A stretch of DNA of 64,000 nt, taken from NCBI GenBank assembly GCA_001695595.3, contig MBPM02000065.1:186001-250000 (forward strand), in the 5' to 3' direction. Of this stretch, positions 34,373 through 46,640 are shown piece by piece. A program made the position numbers and the translations under genes. Below the pieces are notes generated by a model. The model had not been told where the DNA came from. It did not search any database and saw nothing but the letters and a program-made list of their open reading frames with translations. The first letter of the stretch is position 1; the number at the start of each line of letters is the position of its first letter. The stretch is from Plasmopara viticola (lineage: Eukaryota; Oomycota; Peronosporomycetes; Peronosporales; Peronosporaceae).

Positions 34373-37361
34373 TTACAAGCCGTCGTCAGTTCTGACGCCA
34401 GGCAGCTTCAACGACAAGATGTGGTGCAGCGCGGCCTCAAACGTTGCCAGGTAGTAGCCCGACTCACTGCGTCGCTTTTCAGGATCGCATAGACGGTTTA
34501 GCAGGACTTGGGTGAGGATAGGGGCCTCCAGGTCGCTGTGGACGATCACATAAATAAAAATGGGCAGAAAGTCGTCGCCGCTCAGCACGTCCTCTTCCTG
34601 CATCTTATTAACAGCCTCACGCTTTCTCCTCTCCTCTTCATCCTTTTGATCTAGTGCGGCTGCATTTATCTCTGAAAGAGCCTCGGACTCATCACCTACA
34701 GTCAAGCCTCGTGACGATCTGTTCGAGCCGCTACTCGATGGTGACAACATTCGATTTATCAAGACGGGGGAAGTTTGAGGCTGCAATGAGCCTGCCATTG
34801 GCGTCGAATTTCGTCGACGGTGTTGCGGCGGCGTTTTTAAGTATGTGGCACGTTCAATCTTGTACAGCGCGTGAATTTGGTGAGCAGTAGCCACCAACTT
34901 TCGCATCTTGTCGGATGGCAAAAATGCTTCGTCAATCTCTTTAATGACGTCAACAACAGACCGCCAACTACTTAGCGAAATTTTGTCCACTGGAACGCCA
35001 AAGTAGCTCTGCGGTTTGCCCTTGAGCTGAAACACACGCGTCCGAAATTGACGTTCTTCGTGCCGCACATGCTGGCGAAGGTACTGCGTCAAGTTCCACA
35101 TCAATGGCACGCAGATACGGTCTTCAAGCTCATGCCGAATGGCATCCGACAATAAGTGGTGCAACTTATCCTGGTTGCTCACAGCATCAGTCGTCATCAG
35201 ACTCACAAACGAGTTGTGCCGACTTGTGTTTAGCCTGCCAGTACTATCATTTAGAATTTGTTTCATCAACCGCTGTACTATGAGCTCCATTTCCGCAAAG
35301 CGGTGCTCGAGCATATAATCCTGCACGCCGTCCAAGATCTCGCCCATTTCATCCAACCCAGTTTTTCCAGTCTTAAAACCGTCATTTCGCTTCATTTTTA
35401 CCAAAAACTTCTCACAAGCTTTGCCCTCTGGAGACGCCAAGTCATTCACTGTGTGATACACAAATACGCGAAGTTCACGCGAAATAGGCTGCGTGCAATT
35501 TCGCTGAAGAATCCCGACATGAGGTACATCCAGAAATTGTTGCAATTGTTTAAGAGCGACACCATGCAAAAACGTAAGCGGTGATGGGGCCACAAGTGCT
35601 GCGGTCGTACGCAAAAAATTCTCCAGCACGGGTGCACGGTCGTAGGCAAGCTGGTTTGGTGAGTTCCTGCCGTGTCCTCGGCGAGTCGGGAACACACATT
35701 CATTTATTTTGCCAGAAAGACGACTTAACTGGTAAATAAGCAGGTTGCTTCTAGTAAATATACTCAATACTGCACACTTCTCAACTCACAAAATAACTTA
35801 CTTTGCGATGGAGCTTATAAAATTCGCGAAAACGCTTTCGAGTAAACCATACGACGCCGCTCTCTACGTCTACGACACGCACAATGTATTCCTGCCTCAC
35901 ACGAGATGCATATAAACACGTGGCCATAAGATCCAAGCACTACGAGAGTAGACATAAAGCTACGAGACGCACCATGTGCCCACTGTCTCGAGCTGGTTTG
36001 CTTTCTTCGCGAAAAATCCGAATCGACAACGCATGACGAATTCCTGAAATATACTACATGAGCTCTATGTGCAATGTATAAAGCTACGCCAACCAACCTA
36101 CCTTTTGCCTTCAAAATAAGCAAATGCCATTCGTGATCTGAAATCATGCTATTCATGTTCATTGTCATGTCCATCAACTAGCATCATGAACGATTATTGA
36201 TTTAACTCGGACAGTCAATAAAGTCACAAAATGGTCAGAAGAAGTACCATTTTGTTCGGCTGGATCCTGCACAATATCATAGAGCGCAAGTAGTCGAGCT
36301 CGTGACTCGAAATGACGCCACTGCGGTAAATTTCACTGGCCTTCGTTAGCAGCCCAATCATCAAATGCGGCTCTCGGTGACGAATGCGCTTTTCCGCTTC
36401 CGACAAATTCAATTTGCTCTTTTTGATTACATCAATGTGCGCAATTTCAAAAATACTGGAACTTTCGTTGCGCAGGTCTTTTGGAAGAAATTTTTGGTTC
36501 ATGGAATCGGCCACGATCTTTTGCTTAGCCAAGATTGCTGCTTGATCAAGCATTGGGGCAATTACCTCATCGGTAGCAGCCGTGTCGTCGTTAAACTCTT
36601 TTCCGTACAAAGTGCCATCATCTTCCGCCAGCGTGCTGTTTGACCTGTTCGATCGATTATCATCAGCGTCGCTTATTAATAATTTATCAAACTTTTCCTC
36701 TCGGTCGCATTCTTCTTCCTTTTCACTATCTTCGCACTCGCCTTCATCCTCTTCAACAAGACTTTTCTCTGAAGGTAAGTACTTTACTTCTTCATCACTT
36801 CCACCCTCATCCGGCAGCTGTGTCAAATTGTATACCAAATAGATTAAACATTATTATCAATGCTGCATCCCCTTAGTTCTGGTGTCTTACCCTTAAAAAG
36901 TTATCGGGCAGTGGGTTCTTCACCGGCCAATCCGTGCAAATATGAACACTTCGTTGTACCTCCCCGCTCCCCTCGGACTGCTCCATTTTCAGTACTGCAG
37001 CAATCGTGTCCTCCATGACAAATTCATTGGCCTCCAACACGACTTGCAGCGTCTCCCTCTCCCACTTAGGAAAGATCGAGAGCAGGATCTCCACGCCGCG
37101 CGCCACTGCCACTGAATTGGGCGTAGGCAATCGTCGTTCAGTATTTTGGAATCCAGAAGACGTTCCATTGATACTGCTGGGACTTTTTTTCTTGGAAAAA
37201 ATAGTCTCCAGTAGACTCTTCTTGCCGTCCTCGCCCTTTTTAAGCTTTGATAGGGCACTGCGATCCCGTCTCCGACGCGGCGTACGGCTACCTATTAAGT
37301 CATTAGAGCAAGGTGCCGTGCTACGTACAAATGTAGAGGCAGAAGGATGAAATTGAGACAT
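34373..37361 (-). CDS. CUE-PX-VPS9 protein, predicted Rab5-family GEF
   Basis: Predicted exchange factor for a Rab5-type GTPase on endosomes. Six exons join in phase: 37361-36891, 36817-36248, 36177-36102, 36043-35973, 35891-35802 and 35728-34373, giving 877 residues. Residues ~86-128 (VEILLSIFPKWERETLQVVL) are a CUE-type ubiquitin-binding fold. An acidic segment follows (~165-200). Residues ~365-480, spread over four exons, are a PX domain (EYIVRVVDVESGVVWFTRKR then FREFYKLHRK and, across the intron, LSRLSGKI), expected to bind PtdIns3P. The C-terminus is a VPS9 domain: DKMRKLVATAHQIHALY near 700 and SGDDFLPIFIYVIVHSDLEA near 813, then GYYLATFEAAL, split by a Ser-rich insert. Lengths of all introns are 54-81 bp. 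The exon 2-3 junction rests on phase only. Confidence 0.82.
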
Positions 37362-37460
37362 GCCGAGAGCCTTCGCCGAGCCGCAGCTCGAAGAGAAGTG
37401 AAGTGATACGTTTGACGACCAACTTTGATACCGGTATAGTTATACATATAGATCGCTTCT

Positions 37461-37596
37461 CTGCGAAAATACCAAAATACGAAGTAATTGTTTTTTTTGG
37501 TAGGTAAACATGCAGGAATAATATAGGCCTGCAAAAATACCAAAATACGAAGTAATTGTTTTTTTTGGTAGGTAAACATGCAGGAATAATATAGGC
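37461..37596. repeat. 68-bp tandem duplication
   Basis: Two head-to-tail 68-base units, 37461-37528 and 37529-37596, nearly identical (the first reads TGCGAAAATACC, the second TGCAAAAATACC). They lie upstream of the VPS9 gene, about 100-235 bases from its start codon, so they are in its probable promoter region. Confidence 0.9.
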
Positions 37597-40352
37597 AAAA
37601 GGATGGAGAGTAAGAGCTTGTGCCCATTATCCGAGGCGGAAAAGGCTATTGAATGTGTAATATTAGGCTGCTTGGCGAGAAGGGTATGGTCTTTTAATCA
37701 AGGATGATTGTAGAAAAAATATAAAGGTTATAATTTAGTTTTTCTCGTGAGTAGAAAAGAAATGAGGTCAAGTATATGTCTCTTTGATCCACGCTTACAA
37801 TGGGGTTTGGGAGATATCAACATTAATACAAAAATACAAAAATGCTACTTGCTACTTTTATAGGTAATAAATAATACTGTCGTGCACCAAAAATTATCAC
37901 GACGACTGAACGATGACATTTTTTGGTAGGTTTTGGTACACACACAATACATTACAATCCATGTCTCAAAACATAAAGTATCGAAGCGGTATTTTGCCTA
38001 TTCTGTTCGGCATGTTGGTCCGCAGTCAGTACATAGCTAGCACTGACAAAGATGACAAACCAGCAAGAATGCGCTTAATTGTTGCCATCACCTGGCAAGA
38101 ATTAGTAGCAAGATCAAAACTGTGACAGATAAACGCAGTACCTTGCACAGCGAAGGCATGCAGAGAGAGACACAATCTTCTGACGGCACATTAGTCGGTC
38201 ATAAGAGGATCAGCGAGTGCAAAAAATTGCAATTTGGACACCAACTTATGTTCTGCTATACTGTTTATTGTGGTTCGGCCTACAATATATTCTTTGTAGG
38301 CAAAAATTGTATGCATTTCGGCACCCTTCGATGGACTGCGCTATGCAAATTGATACAAGTACCGCTTAGATGCCTTCTTCGTTCGAAAAAAACCCCATTC
38401 GAAGTAATTGCGCCAAGGCGCCATGGCTAGATGTGCACCTAGCAATAAGATTTACGTACCTTTAAACTTAGGCTTTTCTTTGAGGAACCGTCGAGTTCTA
38501 CGATTTCTATAGCAGACCTTATAGGTTGTACATAAAGAAACGTTTAATTTCTTACACCTCTTTGTGTGAGGTGCTCACAAAAAGAGTATTTACCTCTCTC
38601 TTCTTACTGTAATTTTAAGTTTAGCTGGAGAGGGTGTAAAGGGCCCTCACTTAAAGTTTTTCGACAAGAAAGCTGGATTTGAGCCTTAGAAATGGTCTTG
38701 ACTGACCGGCTCTTTGACGAGCTAGTTTAAAGGACTCCCCAGCCACGTGCGCAGCCTTTGCAAAAGCAGCCAAAGCTGCGAAAACAGCGTTTGTTGCTGG
38801 CGCAACCTTTCCAGTCGGCACAAGCACAAAGTCTGCTTTTGGTCCAGAGGCACATAAGAAAAACTCATTGGTATCATACCGACAGGTAGCCTCATTTGCC
38901 ACCAGCTTGGCCCTTGTGAATTGGCCCTCCCACCAGGCAGTCTTTTTTGCCACCGAGCTTGTCTATCGCTACAACCAAACGACTTTTAGTACAAAAGGTA
39001 AAGATAATGGGGAAGTACGTAATCTCTCTTCGGTAATTGGATAAATTACAAGTCTATGAGGAGGATGGAACAAGCTAGACTTTTGCGGCAAAAACCAGCC
39101 ATATACGACACAGCATTTTGTACTTGGTACGAGATTCATCTCGTGCCTGACTCATCTATCCTGTAGGATTTTAGACTGCGGATTTCATGGATACCATATC
39201 TAAGGGAGGGGGACATTTTCAATGAAGGGTGTACGAGATTCTTTAATAAATCTGATATAGGGTGCATCTATAAGGATGGTAGCAGCAAGCTTATCTAGCT
39301 ATCTTTGATATATTTCTAGTGTTTATCTTAGCGAGGAGGACGTAAGTCCTTTGACAATTAGAACTCTAGCAGTGACTCAATCAAGAGCACAGCCACCGTG
39401 ACCCAACGACTAGCTGGACCGTCAATTACCACTGGGTTGTGGAAATCAGGTAGCGACAATGCGTCACATCGCCATTCGCTTTAGCAAATCTATTTATGTG
39501 CTCCTGACTACCCATGGGTGGACCTGTGTTACCTATTGTGTCTAGCGGATATGTGTCATCCGTTCACAGATTATTGTTATTAACGGTTAGTGACATTATG
39601 TCACTCGCTTGAAGAGCTAATTTAGAACGCCTCGCAATAGCGTTTTTTGTCGCCGATGCTTCCAGCAAAGCTAGGGTACCTTTTGAGTAAAGTCTCAAAA
39701 ACGTCTTTAATGCTGCCTTCATGGACCTTCGGTACGATTTTATGGTCACTCCGTGCGTATACTTGCCCAGATTTCCATCAAAAGAAGCCTTTTGACCTCT
39801 TAATTTTTGTTGCGGTTGCGGGATAAGACGGCTGGTACATATGCCTTGATCTTGAAAGTTGATACAACGCTTATGCTTCTCAAGCTATGGCATGCATAAA
39901 ATATAGTTAAATTCTAGCTAAACCAAATGGTTCTAACACCCTCTTGCTTTTCCGTTTACAATCAACACTCCGCCGCTGTTGGCTTCTACTTTGAGATCTG
40001 CTATATGATTATCGTTAACTTACAAAATGTGTACTGATCATGAAAAGCTACTCAGGCGAACTGATGATTAGCGTTAGTCTGGCTTTGAGAGCGCAACTTT
40101 CTTAGCGCTCTTCTAAATCTGCAATGAGCGACATACTGGTAAGCACTGATTGTGTGCGCTTGTTTGTCATGGCCGAAGCCGCGGATATTGCTTTGCTTGA
40201 CAATGCTTGAAGATCATGAGCTTTTGAACTCCCCTGCGGCTTATAATCGTTTTGTGACACAACTGTATAGGTCCTGACGGGCGTATGAACGAACAGGACT
40301 TATAGTAACAACGAAGACATCACAAGTGAGTTATTTGTTAGCCTTAGTCGTA
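37597..40352. other. gene-poor stretch
   Basis: No supportable gene in about 2.7 kb. A 100-codon minus frame at 38651-38953 and a 61-codon one at 39564-39749 are Ala/Lys-rich but unrecognised and without start context or partner exons. Confidence 0.4.
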
Positions 40353-40381
40353 CAGAGCACGGATCGCCGATCCGTGCTCTG
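40353..40381. repeat. 29-nt perfect palindrome (hairpin)
   Basis: CAGAGCACGGATCG (40353-40366) is the exact reverse complement of CGATCCGTGCTCTG (40368-40381), with a single central base. It is isolated in a gene desert and not followed by a T run, so it is not an obvious terminator. It may be the fused ends of a lost inverted-repeat transposon. Confidence 0.85.
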
Positions 40382-43300
40382 AAGAATAACAATACTACTT
40401 GCAAGCGCTCGAGTGTGCACATACAAGGCTATCGTCGCAGATGATATAGTACTGTACGCCAGCAAATTCAAAACTATGGTGAGTTGGTCATTTTTATTGA
40501 TACAGGAAGACGTAAGAAAATGACTTGGTCCGGATATTCTCTATGCAAGTATAGTGAGAACCACTCAAAGTCACAATTCCATTGCCTTACTTCTAAAAAA
40601 GGATACCAAATGGGTCTGATAGGCATCATCAAGAGACGTTTGACAAAATCAAGGAATTTGAGCTACAGACACAGATTCTGGGCTTGAAGAAATGTTCCCT
40701 TCGTCTGTGATTCATACTGCATACTGCTTCTGTCAGGCTCCGAGGTGCAAGATCTGGCGGTCGAGTTCGAATCATGGCAGGTTTATGCTGCCAAAAGAAA
40801 AGTTCTGACTTGTAGCAATCCGATGCGTATGTTCTCGTCACATTGAGGAGTCTCCTCAAAGTCAAGAGGCCATTAATAAACAGATTATGCTCTTCTATTG
40901 ATCGTGACAGAGCCACCTTACCTTCGCCAAATTTCTTCCCAACCTTAGAAATTATAAGATCAATGTGATGCATAAGCAAAGCAAGAAAACTTATTTATAT
41001 GATTTGCTGTCGCATCACCCATACATAAGCTAGCTTATGATCCAGTTGTGATATTTATGTAGCTTAAACCCTTTCCACGTGTGCGCACGTGGCTGTAGAG
41101 ACGCTAACTTGTAAGACTTGAACAAGACATGTCGGTGCACTTATTCGCGAGGTTCCGAGTTTTGATGCTCCGGTCGAGGTAGCCCGCTTCATTTGGTGAC
41201 TCCACATAATAAGCATGTTAAATATTGAACCCTTTATACGGCCCACACGGCGATTGTCTCGGCTAGGCGAAGACGTATTGCTGGTCAAACACCACCAATG
41301 GTGGTCCGTATTGTATGAGTGGATCTGGACATATGTACGCACATGTGGACTGTACCAGTGGGCTAAATTTTTGAAAAGTGCAATCTCACGATCGGCAAGA
41401 TTATCGGTACCGCTTCGCTGCTGGCAGTCCATTGATTTTGATTTATGATCTGTATCAAGTAACTTAGAAGACAACACAATATACTCTAAACTGAACGGTT
41501 GGGCCTCAGCCGGCCACGGTTGACGGTATTAAAACGGCAGCGCTGTTCCTCGACGTGTTGTAGCCAATATGCAATTTGAAGTCGATTGGCTACGATCGTG
41601 GCCTGACGTTTTTTTGAATTGCACTTTCTACATACTTGGTATCAGGCCGGACACATATGCAGTGATTTATTCACGAATAATCAGCCATACAGAGCGGGAA
41701 AAGCACGTCGTCGAAGACATATATACTATATGCACGAACTTGTCAAGGTGAAGAAGCATTATGCTCTCACTCGTTTGAATTACATTGCTTGATGCCGTTC
41801 ATGTCACAGCAGGTTATACAACGTCTTACGTAGATGAATATGCTGAATTTCGGATTTTTAAGGTCATTGCATTGTAGCTCTAAATTTAATGATAAGGGTA
41901 TTACAAACAGCTCGAGAGATCTGGCTCTTCCCTAATTCGTAGACAAGTTATAATTAATACGTGCGCGATAATATCGCTGAAAGCCAAAGCTTACATAAGT
42001 AGTATTTTAACATAAGAAAAGAATCAAAGCTCAAAACTAGAAAGTAAAAGGTTGTGTTTATTCATCCTTTTTCTTCAAGCTAGCTTGATCTTCACAACTT
42101 TACCGCACTCGCGCCTCGCTATATCACAAGAAATCATGGCTAAAAAGGATTTATGAAAACGCTTGACATCCCAAGAGTAATGCAAACACACTTAGTGTAG
42201 TAAGTGAGTTTTCCTTGGTACAATTATTACTTGAGATCGACGTGCGCGAAGGCGCTTGGCGCTGGATCACAGACGTTCACATTGGATATAATTTGAGGCA
42301 GAAAGTACCACAACCTTGTGGCTTGCTCACGGTGCAAAGCAAAATCGAGGTCGTCGGAGTTACAATTTGTCAATTTTTGAACTGCGCTCGCCAAACAATA
42401 AACACGATCCCCAATAAGACGCATGCCACTGGTAATCGCTTTTCCCCTTCTCAATAAAATTAACGAGTACTTCAATTACATTGTGAGAAACTCAGTGCGA
42501 CGTCATCATCAGATATCTTCAAAAGTGGACGGGGTATTCTCCCTACGAGAGATCTTGGTTATTCGAGATCCTGCTTCTGAAGAAATAGCACTGTATGACG
42601 CTAGTATCGATAGCATTTAGACGAGAAAAAGAGATTTTCTTCAGTTTTCTTTGACCACTGCAGATGCGGTGTTCACTTGAGCATGATGGCGTGGGTTACA
42701 AATCGCAGAATGGCAGTCTCAACGACCGCTTTTTTGCTAAGTAAGCTCGAGCTGAAGAATGCTTTTTGCAAATCGACTTCGCTAAAGCTGTTGTGATGTG
42801 AGGGCGAGAATGAAGAGCGTTGTGTGCGCAACAAAAACACGAATTGCTAGCAAATAGGCGGTGTACGACATAGTAGCTTGTGGAAAGACGTAGGAAAAGT
42901 ACTATCCAAGGGTGCTCAGCTTTGTGGTACGAGTCTTAGGCTCACCGATAGAGTTCAGACTTTGCAAGGAAGCAGTCATGCTCTGATGCGACGCCGAGTT
43001 GGTGAGATATAGTCGACCATACGACTTGGGTCTTTTTTACTTTAACTAGAGGGTGACCAACAAGCGCGGCGTGAGAATGTTCTAAGATCGACCAAATCGT
43101 CAACCAACAGCGTTGCGTCCTCACGCTGAAATTTCGCGTGTTAGTTGTTATAGACTGTGAGATGGGCTTACACATTATGGACTGTCTGTCTTCGACCCGA
43201 TGCAAGGCGCGGACGACAAGTCGCTGGCCAAAAGAAGGTCTGTATCCAGGAATGAGCTTCGAGGCTTATTTAATTTGCTGTGTAGGTTTCGTGAACCGAA

Positions 43301-44504
43301 ACGATGATGTCTGCTCTATAGAAAGATTTGTGTGAACATTTTGACGTGAATGGACCTAAGAAAGCCATAACCTTGTTGGGAAAGAGTGCGGCAAACTTAG
43401 TATATGTCACGATAGATTTTACAACCATATTGTGTGGCAAAAGTCATGTCAAGTTACGTCATTGACTAGAAGGAAGTTTTAAGTACAAAGGAGTTGACAA
43501 AACGCGGAACATGTTCGATGAACAATCGACTAACTTCAGTTATATTAGCATATAAGTTACATTAGGTCCTGACATAAAGTCTAAGAGTAACTTATGAGTC
43601 AGACAGATAGCGACCTGCGATTTTGTATTCGCCCCAAGTGCAGAACAAAAGTCAAATACCTTAGCATATGATATTGGCAAATAGCCACAATTCACACCTT
43701 CGTCCACTTTTTTGGCTCATGAACTTCTTAAGTTCTCCGAGCACAGCTTATTGCAACATCTCATACTTGGGTTTAAAATCGCACCGATTATGTGCGGGTT
43801 TAATAGAACGCGCTTACCCGTTTAAAGTCCGTATTTTCTTGCAGAAGATCCAATTGCGCATAAAATTAGGGGGATGTTAACGCTACAAAAGCTAGCTTAT
43901 ATATTGAGCAGTAAGTACATGAATTGCAAAATTTGATCAAACTCCATTTTGTTTCAAGCCTTTACATTTATATCGACAGCATACTCAACAGCAACATCAC
44001 CTTGACCACCATACACCACTTTTGAAAATATTACTCTTAAATACATCTTTAGGTAACAAGAGCTCATGCTAATTAAAACTTCCTGAAGACTGCTTTAAAT
44101 CGACCATGATTGCCCAAATTTAGCCTCGATGAATCGATCTTTGATAGCGTACAGTGCACAAGCATGAATTTTAGGGAACTATTACCAGGCGTTCAATTTT
44201 CAAGTTTGAGCGCTCACCTTATTAATACGGAATCCCTACGTCAACCCTCTTGACAAACAATTGGCTGCGGTGAATGAAGTGTTGTACTCGCCAAAATCCT
44301 TGTACATCTGTTTGGTATGCACAAAAGTATTATTTTGCATATATTGCATGTAACTCTTAACTCTCAAAGCCTCCTGCTTTTCGAAATGTACGGCTCGGAA
44401 GACATTGAAGGGCGTATGTTTGACTATACGTAGGGCGTTCGTAAAATGATAGACAATTAAGTGCACGCAGAAGAGATTGGTCATATCCAGACTTTGACAG
44501 CTGC
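40382..44504. other. gene-poor stretch
   Basis: About 4.1 kb without a supportable gene. Minus frames at 40629-40979 (116 codons) and 41064-41477 (137 codons) are the longest but show no recognisable domain. Confidence 0.4.
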
Positions 44505-44906
44505 GGTAATTTACAATCCTGCTGTTCTTCGTAGCCGTAGCCGTCTTGTTGGCTCTTTTGAGGATCCAATTTATCGCAAACATCATCACAGCGCAGCCCA
44601 TCGCCGTTTGAGATTGTCGAAGCCTCTTTGCGACCTCAAAGAAAGTGCAGACGATGCAGGCAGCCTGGTCATACTGCACCATGATGTCGAAAACCTACTG
44701 TGGAAAATTTCGCAGCCACGCTGATACAGCAATTGGCACTTCCCATAGCTTCTGCAGCAGTCAATCTCGATGGTCATGCAATTTCGAATCTAAACAGTAT
44801 TTCACGTGGCTGTTATGAGTTTCCGCAGCGACGGAAAACAGTTATTCTTAACATAAATGTCAAAATCAAGGCCGATGTCGGCGTCAATGTCGACGTCGAA
44901 GTATAG
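44505..44906 (+). pseudogene. decayed MULE-like transposase C-terminus, copy 2
   Basis: Begins NPAVLRSRSRLVGS, the counterpart of NPAVIRARGLPAG in the relic at 6.3 kb. The zinc-knuckle region is broken by a stop (RCRQPGHTAP then stop). After a frame change it reads RGCYEFPQRRKTVILNINVK and then an alternating Val-Asn/Val-Asp tail up to a TAG at 44904-44906. The shared words and the V-N/V-D tail indicate the same element family as copy 1. No catalytic domain remains. Confidence 0.5.
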
Positions 44907-44907
44907 C

Positions 44908-44941
44908 ATCGCGGTCTATATGGACTGGAAAAGTCCGCGAT
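44908..44941. repeat. short inverted repeat just after MULE relic copy 2
   Basis: ATCGCGGTC (44908-44916) and GTCCGCGAT (44933-44941) pair with one mismatch around a 16-base loop. It begins two bases after the transposase stop codon and could be a remnant of a terminal inverted repeat or a 3' hairpin. Confidence 0.5.
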
Positions 44942-45062
44942 AGTTTAGCGCTTGTTCCCCTTTATATGCAGTAGGACACACAATTTACAACTGTCCAATA
45001 TGGATCTGTTTCTCTTTTCAAAGATCTGTTGCGAAATGTGTTTACAAATTATAGGTGGTCAG

Positions 45063-45073
45063 CTAGAACTTGT
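45063..45073. repeat. target-site duplication, left copy (mini-LINE)
   Basis: CTAGAACTTGT, repeated exactly at 45401-45411, flanks the LINE-derived mini-element. Confidence 0.8.
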
Positions 45074-45400
45074 ATTGTATTGTATTGTATAACGTTATCG
45101 CGTTGCCAAGTTATGCACGTGCTAGGCTCTATGGCTAGTCCACGGCATAGAGTGGTGTCCGCATACGTCGAGTCTCGTTCGGCGGGCAGTGCAGCCAGCA
45201 CCGAGGCCGTGAGGGTCTTCCATTATTTTGTGTAGTTCTGACTTGGTAAGAGCCCAGGTGGCGCCCTGGTGCTGGAGACCGTCGCGTCGAGAGTGAGACT
45301 CGTTAGACACCTGCAGATGCCCGAGAGCGCCTGCCCGAAGCGCGCGAGCATTTAGCCCCCGCGCTTGGAAGGAGGGCGTCACCCCAACCTTTTCCGAAAA
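45074..45400 (-). mobile_element. 327-bp LINE-derived mini-element (non-autonomous)
   Basis: Read on the minus strand, its first ~150 bases match the leader of the LINE at 11.55-11.70 kb and its last ~150 bases match that LINE's 3' end (both share GACTCGACGTATGCGGACAC and GTGCATAACTTGGCAACGCG). Between them lies only a short piece corresponding to the LINE's GGACTCTTACCAAGTCAGAG segment. It ends in a pentamer tail (ATACA)n and is bracketed by an 11-bp target duplication. So this very small derivative, with no coding capacity, was itself inserted by retrotransposition. Confidence 0.9.
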
Positions 45401-45411
45401 CTAGAACTTGT
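45401..45411. repeat. target-site duplication, right copy (mini-LINE)
   Basis: CTAGAACTTGT, exact copy of 45063-45073. Confidence 0.8.
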
Positions 45412-46640
45412 GTTTTTCGTTAAAGATTATTTTGCAGTAAATTAATCTTGAATTTCGTTGGTAATGATTGGTTGCAAATATCGAATATTGGCCAACCAAA
45501 TACAATTATAATTCTAGTGATCCACTTACTTGCTGCTTTTTTCGTCATCTGTGAAAGACGCGCTTTTTATAACGAAGTCTAGGAATCACTTTCAGACGCT
45601 ACATTTTCAGGTTCGGGCACTCTCCCGGAACCCCTACGTCATCTCTCTTGGCTTCTGATTAGCTGCAGTGACCTCCTAATCAAAAAGTGTTCTAATCTTT
45701 AAAAACACTCAATAACTGGAGGAGAGATACTAAATCATGAGATTTCAAAAGTACACTTCTCAGCTCGGTCATCTTTTCAAGAGGTAAGAGACGACAAGAT
45801 TTCAAATTATTGGAGGCAAGACAGAAGCAAATTTGCCGACACAATTTACTGCAATGGATCGTAATCCCAAGTTCTCTACGATCTTGCAATGATGAACAGG
45901 CTAAATGCGAAGATTCGAGTGACTACATGCAATCGCCAACGTTGCTTCCAGGGCAAGTACGTGAAATATTTCTCTTTTCTTGAATTTCAAACCTATATCA
46001 GGTTATGCTTTAGCGTAATGTCATGAATACTGCCGTGAGACGACAATACATGCACTTACAGCACAGAAAATAACTGACAACAAGGTAATTGTGCTTGAGA
46101 CACTTAATTTTCGAGGTCTAAAGTCTTACTTGCTGCTGTGTCAAAAGAAAAGTACATTTTAACGGCAATTTCTGCGTAATTTTCACATTAACCTGGTATT
46201 TTGAACAGTATCAATTTAAGTTCTGGAGGTGACGTACGAGGGCAACGTGAAGTTGCGACATCTTACATGGCCAAACTCGTCATTGAAGATATGTTGGGTC
46301 ATTTTTTTTCATCGAGCGATATCGTCGAGGAAAATACTGGCGGTGATGTTGCGCTATTTTTAATGGTGCGCTCTCCAGTGCAAACGAAAGTTATCAGTAT
46401 TTGAGAAGCTCAGGATTCTTTGCACATAAAATTGCTTTGCAATCACTGCGATGACGTCCGTAGGTCAATGGAAGCAATCAGTACTATGGGCTGGAGCTGA
46501 GGCAAAAATCTGAATCTCGAGATCCATAAATCGGGCACGTACGTACAGTCGTCATACAAATTATAACAAGAGAATTGCAAAGAATTTATGATATCCTACA
46601 TTATACTTGAAGCGGAAATGTTTAGTGCAACTAAGTTCGT
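45412..46640. other. gene-poor stretch
   Basis: No supportable gene. The right end presumably contains the 3' UTR of the first tetraspanin-like gene. Confidence 0.4.

Noticed and set aside
38651..38953. 100-codon Ala/Lys-rich minus-strand frame
   Set aside because: Unrecognised, no promoter or exon context; likely chance.
44236..44682. 148-codon minus-strand frame
   Set aside because: It lies opposite the MULE relic, which has recognisable motifs on the plus strand; treated as a shadow.
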